A program made the position numbers and the translations under genes. Shown here piece after piece: positions 51,670-62,879 of a stretch of 64,000 bases of DNA. The stretch is taken from NCBI GenBank assembly GCA_036346225.1, contig JARFIW010001670.1:1054001-1118000 (forward strand), written 5' to 3'. The notes beneath the pieces were generated by a model. The model was given only the letters and a program-made list of their open reading frames with translations, was not told the origin of the DNA and did not search any database. The stretch is from Platerodrilus igneus (lineage: Eukaryota > Arthropoda > Insecta > Coleoptera > Lycidae). The number at the start of each line of letters is the position of its first letter. Position 1 is the stretch's first letter.

Positions 51670-51891
51670 ACCAATTTTCGTCATAAATGACCTCACACCT
51701 ATATAACAGAAGAACATATCTTTATGATTTTCTAACTTCAGATTCCTGTTAGGTTGACAAAATTTTCCACGTTGCCATTTTTATTCCGGTCATTTGTTTA
51801 CATAAAAAATTTCTAATATAAATTATGTTGTAACGTAATTTACAGAATACTTGAAAATCGTAAGCAGGTTTTCTAATTGTATATATTACGT

Positions 51892-52410
51892 TATCATCAT
51901 TAGGTCTTCAGTCCTGGAACTGGCTAGATGCGTACCCTCATAGTTGCCTATTCTGAACTAACCTTCACAGTTCCTGAAATTTGCACAGTCTGTATCTATC
52001 ACTATCTGCATGCGAAAGTCTGATCTCGATCTACCTCTACCTCTTTTTCCTATCTCTGCTTGTAATATATCCCGTATTCCCAAAAAATGCCTTAAAGCGT
52101 ATCCTGCCCTTTCTATATTTCTTATTTTTCCATCTTTGTTCCTTTACTATTTCTATACTTATTTATTATTAACTTTGTCTATCCATGCCACCATCCTCAT
52201 ACATCTGAAGCACAACATTCCAGAAGGCTTCTATCTGCTTTTCCTACTGCCTCTATTTCATAGACGTACTCCACATATATGATTTGAACAATTTTATTCT
52301 TGTTTCTATGTTTGTTGTTTTGAACATAGCTGCTGTTCTTTCTTGTTTAATGCAGTTTGGTCACCTTCTATTGTTTTACAGATATATACCCTATTGCCCC
52401 GATATTCAGT
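51892..52410 (-). repeat. RTE-like LINE 3' end, in duplication copy 1
   Basis: The minus strand carries the RGRGR-coding block, 'ttcagggaactgtgaaggtt', the 'cagttccaggactgaagacc' block and an ATGATGAT tail (51892-51900). Truncated at the SINE insertion point; its 5' continuation was not included in this copy. Confidence 0.8.
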
Positions 52411-52430
52411 GGTATGTATAGAAAGGGGGG

Positions 52431-52720
52431 ACGGGGGCGTGGTGTAGTTGGTATGCGTGTGACTACTAGGTCCCGAGTTCGAATCCCGACACGGTCCGCT
52501 TGAAAAATATTAGGCGAGCATTTTTCCTAAAAATACGCCCTCCTTCGGATGAGAGGTAAAATGGAGGTCCCGTGTGTGAGTGTTGTCGCGCACGTTAAAG
52601 ATCCCTACCTTGCTTGGAACAACAAGGGTTCGTCAAAATTCAAAATTTTTCAGGTAAAAAAAAATCGCTTTCTGGTCAATGTAGTATCTTCGGCTGGAGC
52701 ATTGGAAAAATCGCATGTAA
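52431..52720 (+). repeat. tRNA-derived SINE, copy 1
   Basis: tRNA-like head with A box ggtgtagttgg (52441-52451) and B box gagttcgaatccc (52475-52487). A body follows with ccctccttcggatgagaggt, aaaatggaggtcccgtgtg and gcacgttaaagatccc, then a tail. Four copies in the window share this body. It resembles a conserved central domain known from metazoan tRNA-SINE superfamilies, possibly the Meta domain. Not a functional tRNA gene. Confidence 0.85.
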
Positions 52721-55700
52721 GGTATGTAAAAAATATTGTTACATAATGTTAAAACTCTAATGCAGGGTAGTCCACAACATCTCCTCTCACAGCACTTATT
52801 TTCATCCTCTACATTAGTTTCTAATAAACAAACCTTAAACATATGATAATCACTCACTAATAACTTCTTAATTAAACCTTCCCTATAATTACTATGTACA
52901 CTAATTACCTTTAGAAGTCATCTACTTTAATGTCATTTTCTTTAAAGATAGTGCTAAAAGTAACTGAATTTAGTATGTTTATTTTATCTTATGCAATGAC
53001 AAATCCTGTAAGTAGAATTGCCAAAAACCCTTCAAAAACCCTTTAAATTAAAATGACTCGCGCACAGAATCTTATTATAAAACTTAAATTTTTAATCTAT
53101 AAATATGAGTCTTCCATAAATCACTCAAAAACAAATTATTTTAATTTTTACGGTAAGTATCTTCTCCTTGTTAATTTTAATTCATCAGCGTTGACCCTTT
53201 CAAAACGTTAGGTTCATTTATTTTCTTATATACTGACGGAAATCTGTGCCGTTCTAATCAAATTATCGACTTTTACACACACTCAACTCTAAATTCAAAA
53301 GACTTGAACACAAAAAATGTCATCATATAACTTAATTAATCAATAAATATACGTCCTTTTAGAAGGTCGAGCAAAATATAGGTGTTTTACCGTTACACAT
53401 CTGCTTGTTGTTGCCTTTTTCCCGAACGTAATTATCATTTCATGCTCCAAAAATCGTTCAATCGTTTTTAAGCAGATTTCTCCTTATACCATATAACAAA
53501 CCATTTCAATCATATATGCTTTATTCCATTTAAGAAGACTTTCTTACGGTATTTAATTATTTATGTTCTATTTTTAAAAGCATTATAGGTTCATCAATTA
53601 ATCTACTCACGTTTGTCCATCAATTAATCTACTCACGTTTGTCCATCAATCGATAGTTTCACTACTAGATACGGTACATGTTAGATAAAACGTTAACTAC
53701 ATAGAGTATTATCTGATCAGCACGTTTTAATTAGGACTATTCCCCATATTCAACACTGAATGACTTATATAATGGCGAGCCTCATATGACGTCGACATCT
53801 AGATCTTTCTCGATCAATCTGGTTGTTTCCAGTTCGAAGTGGTTGGTTCTCAAAGTATATGTGTTGTTCTATAAAGTATGTCGTATGTAAGTCTGTTATC
53901 CACATTCGAAAATTTATTGTACTCACTATACAATAATTGATGTCGCTTAATTTTATTAATTTTAAAATTTTATTGCCCTACTTAGCCTTAATTATATTTT
54001 AATTGGATGGTGTCCTTTACGTTATGTTTTATTTTACCATTTGATTGTTTTGGAACCTAGGTCAATAAACACGTTCCTCACTATTTCAAATACAATCTTA
54101 TCCACTGAAATACAATCATAAATTCCTCTTATAATATGCGACTGATGTTTAAAACTTAACTAAATACGCTTTTGCCAAAATACTAACCTGTTTGTTGTTA
54201 AATGAAAATTCCTTTCCCCACATAAAATTGAAAGATTATACACGCGGCTTTACATAAAATTGAGTAGTTAAACATAAATTGATTTTTATAAAATAGAAAT
54301 CTTTCAATAGCATTTGCACATGCGAGTACAATGTTTTCAATACAAAATGCGAATGAAGCTCTTTGAAAAACGCTTGTTTACGGGTAGAACATACCGTTGT
54401 TCTTATCTGAGACACGATTCCTTCGTTACTAAACTAGTTAATTATCACCGTTTTTTATGCATTTATATCTTTCTTTATACGTGCACTTCACAAATACAAA
54501 TCAATATCTAAATAATTAAAGGTTTTCTTGAATTTTCTAAAATCTGTTCGAGTTTATGGAAAGTTTGTGGAAAAATTAAGAACCAAGCAAGTTCTACTTT
54601 CAAAAAGTTTCTATGTTAAATTTCATATAAAAACATTTGATGAGAATGTTTGCTATTAGAAATTACACCATACACCCTCTCATTGCTTCAAAAATCATAT
54701 TAATTCATATGTAGAACTTCTATGACGGGTAGCCATTTCCTATGGTTTGATGGTGTAGCTGAACAAATTCAGCGTGATGTAGTTGACTAAGTGATAAGTT
54801 TTGACAAGCAAAACCATTGTTTAAAGTAATGAACTCTATGTAGCTTTGCTTCTCATGAATTATTTCTTATCTTTCCAGTTTTTGTGAGAAGCTAAACTTG
54901 TCGAACATTAACTAAATGAGAAGAAACATTTCATTTTCTCATTATAAATAGTTAAAATGCTATATTATTAAACAAATTAAAGAAAAAAAAACGTTTTCAT
55001 AATACTTTCTAACCATAATTTCCCAAAAGCGTTATAAAACTAATGGAACTTTAAATTAGCGCTTATAGCACGATGTTTATTGCGTTAAGAAGTTTATACT
55101 CGTCTTCCACTCCAATAAAATTTCAGGTAAAGTTTTGAAGCTGAACCCATCAAACTTTCAAGAAATGTATATACATCGAAGATTTTATATTACAAAATTA
55201 GATTTGGAGCAATAGAAATTTTTATTCAAAATTAAAATGTTTCGATATATTGCTATAGTAAATTGAAAGTACAAAACTTTGAGAAGTATACTCTACGCGA
55301 TTTCGGAGCAAACATAATGTTTTCCAACTGAGATAATTCATTTTCAATTACCTCCTTCTAATAGTTTTAACTTGAAAAGTTCTTACTGAGATTCCATTTA
55401 AAATTTAAGCAAATCCCATAAATCAATAACACTTTAATTCTTTAATGTACTAAGTTTAAATATTCATGAGGGTAGTGAAAAGTACACAATTTCCGTGTGA
55501 AACCTTTACAAAATGCGAAGGAAGGCGAGAATAGGTATCCAAGGCAGTCTAAAATATTCAGAACTAAAGTCCTGAAGAGAAACGTTATGCAGAAACCCTC
55601 ACAGTAACCGCTTCAACGTTAGCATACTTAAGCTCCAAACTGTAGTCCTTGAATATTTGAAACGTGTATTGCCTGTAATACCTAAGTAGCAATTATTCAT

Positions 55701-56054
55701 GTGGGATCATAAAGTAAGACTCACTCAACCCTAAAGAATAAAGGCAATGCAAATGAGAAAGTATAAGTTTCGGTAAAATTTAATAATCCACAGATCTATA
55801 GGATTGTTTTTGAGATTTATAGCATTGTTGATAAGATTACCGCGAGCTTATGCAGTCACTTCTAGATCTTGAGAATAATGAATCCCTTATTAATAAACTG
55901 TGATACTGCTCGATTTTCTATAACTTTCAAGTAGATTAAATTTACAGTTTGATTAGTTACTATACTCTGAATACTTCCACATAATTAAGTTTCGGTTACG
56001 TTTCAGTAGCCCGATGCTCGATAAATATAATGTAGCTACACTAAAGTTGATATA

Positions 56055-56348
56055 ATGGCTATAGTAAAGGGTTTTTCAATAAGAGTGAGTCGATGTTGGC
56101 AGCCTGATATGGCAATTTTGGTTTTTGACGCCTGCCTAATCTGTTGTTTATTTTTCAGTTACAGTTGCCAAATCACCATGGGAAGTTACACGATTGAGCA
56201 GCACCTCCAAATGATAAAACTTTATTATCAAAATGAGGGTTCGTTAGTACAAACATTACACGCATTGCGCAGATTTTGCAACAGACGCGGTGGCCCTTCA
56301 AAGTCGACTCTCTATCGTTGGGAGGCTAAATTTATTTGCAATTTCTAA
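56055..56348 (+). CDS. IS630/Tc1-mariner-type HTH ORF, copy 2 (longer frame)
   Basis: 97 codons open from ATG 56055. The recognisable part starts at the inner ATG 56178: YTIEQHLQMIKLYYQNEGSL...PSKSTLYRWEAKF, a DUF4817-like/Tc1-mariner N-terminal HTH. The upstream 41 residues (MAIVKGFSIRVSRCW...) cover the presumed terminal repeat and 5' leader, so they are probably not genuine protein; in copy 1 the extension is out of frame because of two one-base homopolymer differences. The stop after AKFICNF removes the catalytic domain. A HTH-only product could bind element ends, but I have no evidence that it is expressed. Confidence 0.55.
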   Translation: MAIVKGFSIRVSRCWQPDMAILVFDACLICCLFFSYSCQITMGSYTIEQHLQMIKLYYQNEGSLVQTLHALRRFCNRRGGPSKSTLYRWEAKFICNF

Positions 56349-56571
56349 ACCAATTTTCGTCATAAATGACCTCACACCTATATAACAGAAGAACATATCT
56401 TTATGATTTTCTAACTTCAGATTCCTGTTAGGTTGACAAAATTTTCCACGTTGCCATTTTTATTCCGGTCATTTGTTTACATAAAAAATTTCTAATATAA
56501 ATTATGTTGTAACGTAATTTACAGAATACTTGAAAATCGTAAGCAGGTTTTCTAATTGTATATATTACGTT

Positions 56572-57094
56572 ATCATCATTAGGTCTTCAGTCCTGGAACT
56601 GGCTAGATGCGTACCCTCATAGTTGCCTATTCTGAACTAACCTTCACAGTTCCCTGAAATTTGCACAGTCTGTATCTATCACTATCTGCATGCGAAAGTC
56701 TGATCTCGATCTACCTCTACCTCTTTTTTCCTATCTCTGCTTGTAATATATCCCGTATTCCCAAAAAAATGCCTTAAAGCGTATCCTGCCCTTTCTATAT
56801 TTCTTATTTTTTCCATCTTTGTTCCTTTACTATTTCTATACTTATTTATTATTAACTTTGTCTATCCATGCCACCATCCTCATACATCTGAAGCACAACA
56901 TTCCAGAAGGCTTCTATCTGCTTTTCCTACTGCCTCTATTTCATAGACGTACTCCACATATATGATTTGAACAATTTTATTCTTGTTTCTATGTTTGTTG
57001 TTTTTGAACATAGCTGCTGTTCTTTCTTGTTTAATGCAGTTTGGTCACCTTCTATTGTTTTACAGATATATACCCTATTGCCCCGATATTCAGT
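56572..57094 (-). repeat. RTE-like LINE 3' end, in duplication copy 2 (3' segment)
   Basis: As 51892-52410. It continues beyond the SINE at 57421-57565, as shown by alignment to 37375-37505. Confidence 0.8.
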
Positions 57095-57112
57095 GGTATG
57101 TGTAGAAAGGGG

Positions 57113-57404
57113 GGGACGGGGGCGTGGTGTAGTTGGTATGCGTGTGACTACTAGGTCCCGAGTTCGAATCCCGACACGGTCCGCTTGAAAAATATTAGGC
57201 GAGCATTTTTCCTAAAAATACGCCCTCCTTCGGATGAGAGGTAAAATGGAGGTCCCGTGTGTGAGTGTTGTCGCGCACGTTAAAGATCCCTACCTTGCTT
57301 GGAACAACAAGGGTTCGTCAAAATTCAAAATTTTTCAGGTAAAAAAAAATCGCTTTCTGGTCAATGTAGTATCTTCGGCTGGAGCATTGGAAAATCGCAT
57401 GTAA
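57113..57404 (+). repeat. tRNA-derived SINE, copy 2, inserted in a LINE
   Basis: Same SINE as copy 1. Imperfect target-site duplications flank it: ggtatgtgtagaaagggg (57095-57112) and ggtatgtaaagagggg (57405-57420). Uninterrupted LINE sequence at 36.8-37.5 kb confirms the insertion. Confidence 0.85.
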
Positions 57405-57420
57405 GGTATGTAAAGAGGGG

Positions 57421-57565
57421 TAGCCTTTGGCTGCCAAGTTCCCCCAGCACTTGAACATTTGTCGAATTAATAGTTTTTCTAAATATCTTTTTGCACAATC
57501 AACATTATTTGAAAATATTTCATAACCAACACCTGTAGTTTATAATAATCAGCAGATTTAAGTGC
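57421..57565 (-). repeat. RTE-like LINE, segment upstream of the SINE insertion
   Basis: cacttgaacatttgtcgaat and caatcaacattatttgaaaa align with 37395-37505. In the LINE sense this is the 5' side of the SINE insertion. Confidence 0.7.
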
Positions 57566-60279
57566 ACTTATTTTTTCGTCATTATATTACGTACTTTAGT
57601 AATTTTAGACAAGCATATATCTGTAAATTTCTTGTAGCATAAGGTAGCACATGATGGGTTGTTCAAAGATAGCAAAAGATCAGTAACTACGCTTCTACAC
57701 TTCAAGTGAATACAAGACGATCAAATACGAGTGCTGTAGAGTTGCTAGAAGTTGTCAGTAGAAGGGCGCACATTTTGAAAACTTACATGCAAGTTAAACA
57801 CGATAACTTGTAGCTGTTTCTTTATTTTTTTTAATGAAATATGGATTACTCAATATAGTTCTACAAGTCGTTCTTGCCAAGACAACAATTTGAGGAGTAT
57901 CAAAAGTACAAGAGTTGATTAAAAAGGTTAGTGAATTTACATTTTGTAATTGGAATGTGTAAAGCAGTTAGTTCTGCATTTTTGGTATATAGTGTTGCAT
58001 ACGGGCAATGCAGAAGGTTTTATATGGCGAGATGACTGCGGACAACAGGTTCCCGGAAAAGTACCGGGGCGGGGAAGAGGAAACGACGGTTAATTTTTTT
58101 TACAAAGGAATGAGCACCACCTAATCAAGAAACGTGATAACAAAGCGGGGTGAGGGACCCTCCCACAAAAGGATACATGTATACTAAAATTATCTAGCTT
58201 TTATGAACAAAAAGTAAAGAAAAATACGTTAAAATTTTTACAAATATTTATGGATACACAGTTCATGTTAAAAATTCATCTCAAACCAAAATAGCGTAAA
58301 CCCGTGCCTAAAACGTGCGCTAAAATAAAAGAAACTAGATACAGAAAAACTATCGAATGCTTAAACAATACAAAAAAAACCAATATAAAATTTACAGATG
58401 TATGGAGGTCTTTAATTTACTGTACAAATAATTCGTCAATTTAAATATGCTCCTTACCTGAGTCAGACCCAGAGGGAACGTCCATGTAGATCCATAAATT
58501 CCCATTTAATAAATGATTTAAAACCAAACAAAAAATTCGAAAGGCGATATATCTTAATAATCACCATTCTTTCACAAAAGAAAAATATTTATGAATAATT
58601 GGTAAAATTTTCAGAACAGAAAACAGCATGCAAATGAATAAACATAATTTTTCATATAATTGTTAAAAAATTAATTAATATTTTTTTACTCTTTAGTTAA
58701 ATAAGAGAACAAATAATTTTGTGATCTTATGCAAAAATAAATATATTTAATGTATAATGTGCACACTTCATTTACAAAAAATATATAACAAGGCTAAACA
58801 TTTACTTAGTGCATTGAAGTTATCGAATTCTTCAAATTTTGATTATTAAATTGGTTAGATAAGATAAGTAATGTGCCAACAAAAATTCAAAACAATTAAT
58901 ACCTTAATCAAGGATAGGCTAATTAAAAATTACGACGAGTAATTTCCACAATATCTGACTGACCTAATTCACATCACAATTTGTTTGCAAAATAAAATGT
59001 GTCATAATAGAACATCTTTGAACTAAAGATCATAATTAAAATTATACCTCCTGCAGTGTATTAGTACTGTACCTATTTTCCTCAGAGACAAACCGGATTC
59101 TTGATACGAACTAATTAGTTTTGTATTAGATAGTCTATGGTAACAATTATTGTACATATGCCTGATATGTTGGTAATACCATTTTTATAGTTTTTCGAAC
59201 ACACTCAAACAAAATTAAAAAAAAAAACAATATTCTCCATAATTTGCATGAACGAAAATACATTTATAAAATAGCTACATAAATTTTCGGCATTATATTG
59301 GTACGGCCGTGCGTTGATTATACCATTTCCACCTTAATTCATTGAATCCGGAAGTAGTCACTGCGATCACTCTGCATCTCTAGGCACTACTTTACGCTGC
59401 CAAGAGTTAAATATTCTGCTTTATTCTTCAAATAACCATTACTCAAATCGAGTGACTATCTAAACTATCCATAATCATAGACATATCTTGCTAGCAAGCC
59501 ACTATACAATAACATGATAAAGCGGCCCAAAACAAGAAAAACTAAAACTAAATCAAATTGCTTACAACAAATAAGTTCAAGGATTACAAAATGTTTAATT
59601 TCATATAAGTAGCAGATGGCAGAAAAAATCGTCACACTATATTTTTAATTTTGATATGCAACCATTGATGAAAGTATCTTCCCTCACAAGTAGCTATTTC
59701 TCTTACATATTAAATTTAGAAAATTATATTGACTATACACATATTTGTTTTTCATATCTCTACCTTTATTCTTTTATGAAGAAAGAATAATATCTTCTAA
59801 CTGACAAATATTAAAAAAAAAAAATAAGAAAATCTGCAAAACAAAACTCAGCAGAATACCGGATGTACGTGCAATTAATAATTCAGACAGAACTACTCGC
59901 ACCTGCATCCACCCGAATGTACCGACAGCAGAACAAAACGTTCCCAAAATACACCATTCTATCGAACAGCGTCCGAAAATATGGGTCTGATCTTCAAAGC
60001 GCATAGTAGGAAATGACTTTATAACTAAATAAAAGGAAAAAGTATTTCAAATTTCCCTTTTTACATAGCTATCACCGGAATTTGAAAATACCCGTGGAGA
60101 AAACAGACCTGTCACAAATAAAATGTCTTCAATGTACAACTCTTACTTACTCGTATAGTGAAATGCCACTTCTAGGTATAACCCAAATATTATAACTATA
60201 TGTAGGACAAATTATTTTAAGTATAAATAATTAAAGTACTATATCATTGGCCACCAATTAAAAATTTGCGTTTATATAA
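57566..60279. other. No gene recognised
   Basis: AT-rich; the only frame of note (59774-60004 minus) has no motif. 58040-58190 is locally GC-rich and weakly resembles 44100-44290. Confidence 0.45.
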
Positions 60280-60722
60280 CTTTCTAGCTGTAATTTCCCA
60301 AATGCGTTATAAAACTACTGAACGTTTTTATTCGACCTTATAACTGGACGTTTATTACATTAAGAAGTCTACGCTCATCTTCAACTTTAACAAAATTTCA
60401 AGTTTTGAAGTTGATACGATAAACTCATAAAACTTTCGAGAAATTTATATACATCCAGGATTTCATATTACAAAATGAAAGACTTAGCACAATAAAAGTT
60501 TTGATGTCGAAACTAAAAAGTTGCAATATATTGCTATAGTAAATTGATAGAAGGAAAACTGTTGTTAGTAAGCTACGCGATTTTAAATCAAGCTAGCATA
60601 TTTATTAAAAGAAAAGCCGTTCGAATTGTGAAAACTTTTGTATCAAATACGTAGTTTTAATAATAATTACCAAGATTCCATGTAAAATTTAGGCAAATTT
60701 TATAAATCAATAAAAAGACGTA
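60280..60722 (+). repeat. Diverged partial copy of the 4.68-kb unit
   Basis: Aligns with 50325-50760 (and 55005-55440): shared tttcccaaangcgttataaaac-type start (60296-60317), attaagaagt, tatatacatc, atatattgctatagtaaatt and the ending cccataaatcaataa/ttataaatcaataa. Many substitutions and indels, so much older than the tandem pair. Confidence 0.75.
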
Positions 60723-61079
60723 TACAGGCAGTAGGACCACCACTCTAAACCACTCTTTTTATTTAGGAGCATCATTCCAGCAAAATCTCAACTTTATTAC
60801 ATTTTTTTCTTAGTTTTACCGTGGTTTAAGAAGCATGTTCCAGGTACCTTTTCTAACAATTTTCCCTATGCACTTCATTATTTTATAGTTATTTATTAGT
60901 TAAAAGTAAACCATTCTTTAGTAAAACTTTACTTGCGGTGCAAGTTACTTTTACAAATAGCGGGGGCACCGGAAGCAAGTAAATTACGGTTAGTCCAACA
61001 ATGTTTAAAAGTGTCAGCCGAAGATTGTATGACAATAAAAGAAAAAACTTTTTCTAGTTTCGACGAATTTTAAAAATAG
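60723..61079. other. No gene recognised
   Basis: Nothing identified; possible decayed gypsy sequence just upstream of the RNase H remnant. Confidence 0.4.
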
Positions 61080-62130
61080 ATAAAATAGATTCCGGGGCGT
61101 AGAAGTGTAGTGGCGAATGTTGGCTCTAGAAAATCCTCTAGTAATTGTGGCACATTATAAACCTCTCTTCTTCGTGATGTTGCGGCCCCTAAATATTCAC
61201 GGCTTACCAGATGGACATTGCGCGTTTAGGAATTTAGTTTTGAAATTGAGTACTGTCTAGGAAAGGACAATATCGTGACACATTGGCTATCCAGGCATCC
61301 TCGCAAAAGCAAAGAACCAAACAATCCGGAGATGGATGTAGAATGTGGCGTATGAATGCATCGATACACCAATGAATATAAAATTTTGAAGGAAAAGCTG
61401 TAAACAATCAGAGAGGACCAAAATGAAGATGAATAGATCAGCAAAAAATTATAAATGATAAGCCGAGAAGGTAGTACTGATAAATGATATGCTGTGCATA
61501 AAGTGATTTTATTCATGCGAGGCAAAGCGGATAATAAGCGTTTCAAGAAGGTAGTTTCAAAGTAGCAAAAACAAGCATCGGTAGAACAGTATCATGCAGA
61601 TATAGGGTATTTTGATTGTTCTAAAACGTATTCTCGTATGAGGAAATCTTTATAATTTCTCAAAACGAGAAAGGCGATAAGAAATAGTGTAGCTTCTTGT
61701 TTGATATGTCAAAAAGCGAAATATTCTCAATGGTTTCTTAAATCTTTTAATATAGTAGCAGTAGACAAACCAAGAGAATTGGTTTGTATAGACTTCATGG
61801 GGCCGCTTCCGCCTTCCCGTGTCGGTACCACCCAGTTTTTGATCCTAATTGATGCCTTTTCCCGGTACGTGAAAGTATACGCGTTGAAACTAGCTACGGC
61901 ACTGGGTATTACAGATTGGTTCAAAATTATTTCCCTTCTGTGCAAGTTTCTCACACACTCTTGAGCAACAATGGAACTCTGATTCATTCACAAAAATGGG
62001 AAGATATTTTAGAGGATTTTGAGATGAAAATCAGATACACCTCTGTGTATTTCACGAAGGGAAATGTTACTGAACGAGTGAATAAAGAAATCAGTAGGAT
62101 GTCAGGCATACCAAGTAGGCCTGCACTCTA
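61080..62130 (+). pseudogene. Gypsy pol remnant: RNase H end and integrase
   Basis: Plus-strand frames give SRLTRWTLRV and FSFEIEYCLGKDNIVT (about 61200-61285; the usual family form is RLQEFDFEIEYCKGKDNVVADALSR), then CLICQKAKYS (integrase zinc region, about 61700), VCIDFMGPLPPSRVG...FLILIDAFSRY (first catalytic D, about 61790), LLSNNGTLIHS (second position, D changed to N, about 61965) and TERVNKEISRM (E retained, about 62075). Frameshifts and stops (61080-61700, about 61960). A different gypsy lineage from element B. No LTR identified around it. Confidence 0.85.
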
Positions 62131-62204
62131 AAGGAAGTAGAATTATGTATTAACAATGCAATCAATCCTACATTTGTTCTTCAAATGCTCCGCCAGAAGG
62201 TACT

Positions 62205-62462
62205 ACATTGTCCAGGAAGCGAGTCTTTTCACCTGGACATTTTTTATTTTGCCAAACTCTTGCTATTCCAAGCAAGGTAGAGATGTATAACGTGCGTGAC
62301 AGCACTCAAACACGAGACCTACATTTTACCTCTCATCCGAACGAGGACGTATTTTTGTGAAAATGATCACCTAACTTTTTTCAAGCGATCTGTGTCGGGA
62401 CGAACCCGTGGCTTTAGGTTTAGTAGTTACACTCTAACTAACTGTGCCGCCTCGGGAAGACC
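62205..62462 (-). repeat. tRNA-derived SINE, copy 3
   Basis: The minus strand carries a degraded tRNA head (gggttcgtcccgac as B box), cgttcggatgagaggtaaaa and gcacgttatacatctc. It abuts copy 4 head to tail and is more diverged than copies 1 and 2. Confidence 0.8.
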
Positions 62463-62465
62463 AAC

Positions 62466-62745
62466 CTTACATTTGACTTTCTAATACTCTAACTAATGGT
62501 ACAACAATGGCGAGTTTTTTACCTAGAAAATTTTGAATTTTGCCGAACCCTTGCTGTTCCAAACTGCTTTAACGTACGTGACAACACACACACGGGACCT
62601 CCATTTTACTTCTCATCCGAACGAGGGCGTATTTTTGTGAAAAATGCTCGCGTAACGTTTTTCAAGCAGACTGTATCGGAATTTGAACCCGGGACCTTGA
62701 GCACAGTAGTCACGCGCATACCAAATACGCCTGGGATGATCAACC
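62466..62745 (-). repeat. tRNA-derived SINE, copy 4
   Basis: The minus strand carries a B box gggttcaaattcc, the ctcgttcggatgagaagt body block, atggaggtcccgtgtgtgtg, and the tail caggtaaaaa-like region ending atgtaaggt, the same end as copies 1 and 2. A ~15-bp deletion follows acgttaaag relative to copy 1. Confidence 0.82.
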
Positions 62746-62879
62746 ACGGAAACTAATTCAATTGGCTTGAACAAAAATTTAGAGTAATTGAGTGAAACCA
62801 AAGATGGTGTTTCTTAATTTTCGTTGAATGACTTTTAAGATAGATTCAAAGAGTTTGCGAGCGATACATCTCAAGTTTG

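Larger units (their letters stand above)
48048..52730 (+). repeat. 4.68-kb tandem duplication, copy 1
   Basis: Collinear with 52731-57414 (offset 4681 at the start). By eye I counted about six substitutions and about fourteen single-base indels, all the indels in homopolymer runs (for example 48895, 49285, 51405, 52430). It carries an internal 26-bp tandem repeat (48910-48961), a transposase-type HTH ORF (51499-51669), a LINE end (51892-52410) and a SINE (52431-52720). A 'aaa' microhomology is present at both outer ends. No other gene seen in 48.05-51.3 kb. Confidence 0.95.
52731..57414 (+). repeat. 4.68-kb tandem duplication, copy 2
   Basis: Starts at gtaaa|aaatattg, where the copy-1 SINE's downstream target-site sequence is cut off and joined to the unit's left end. 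Same contents as copy 1. At its right end the LINE sequence continues past the SINE, so copy 2 carries the original right flank. Confidence 0.95.

Noticed and set aside
52435..52502. tRNA gene (A and B boxes, tRNA-like fold)
   Set aside because: It is the head of a SINE: the same body follows in four copies and the acceptor arms do not pair convincingly.
56967..57188. 73-residue frame with a Gly/Arg-rich end
   Set aside because: Antisense of a LINE end reading into the SINE head; the same shadow frame recurs at 37.2 and 30.7 kb wherever that LINE segment lies.
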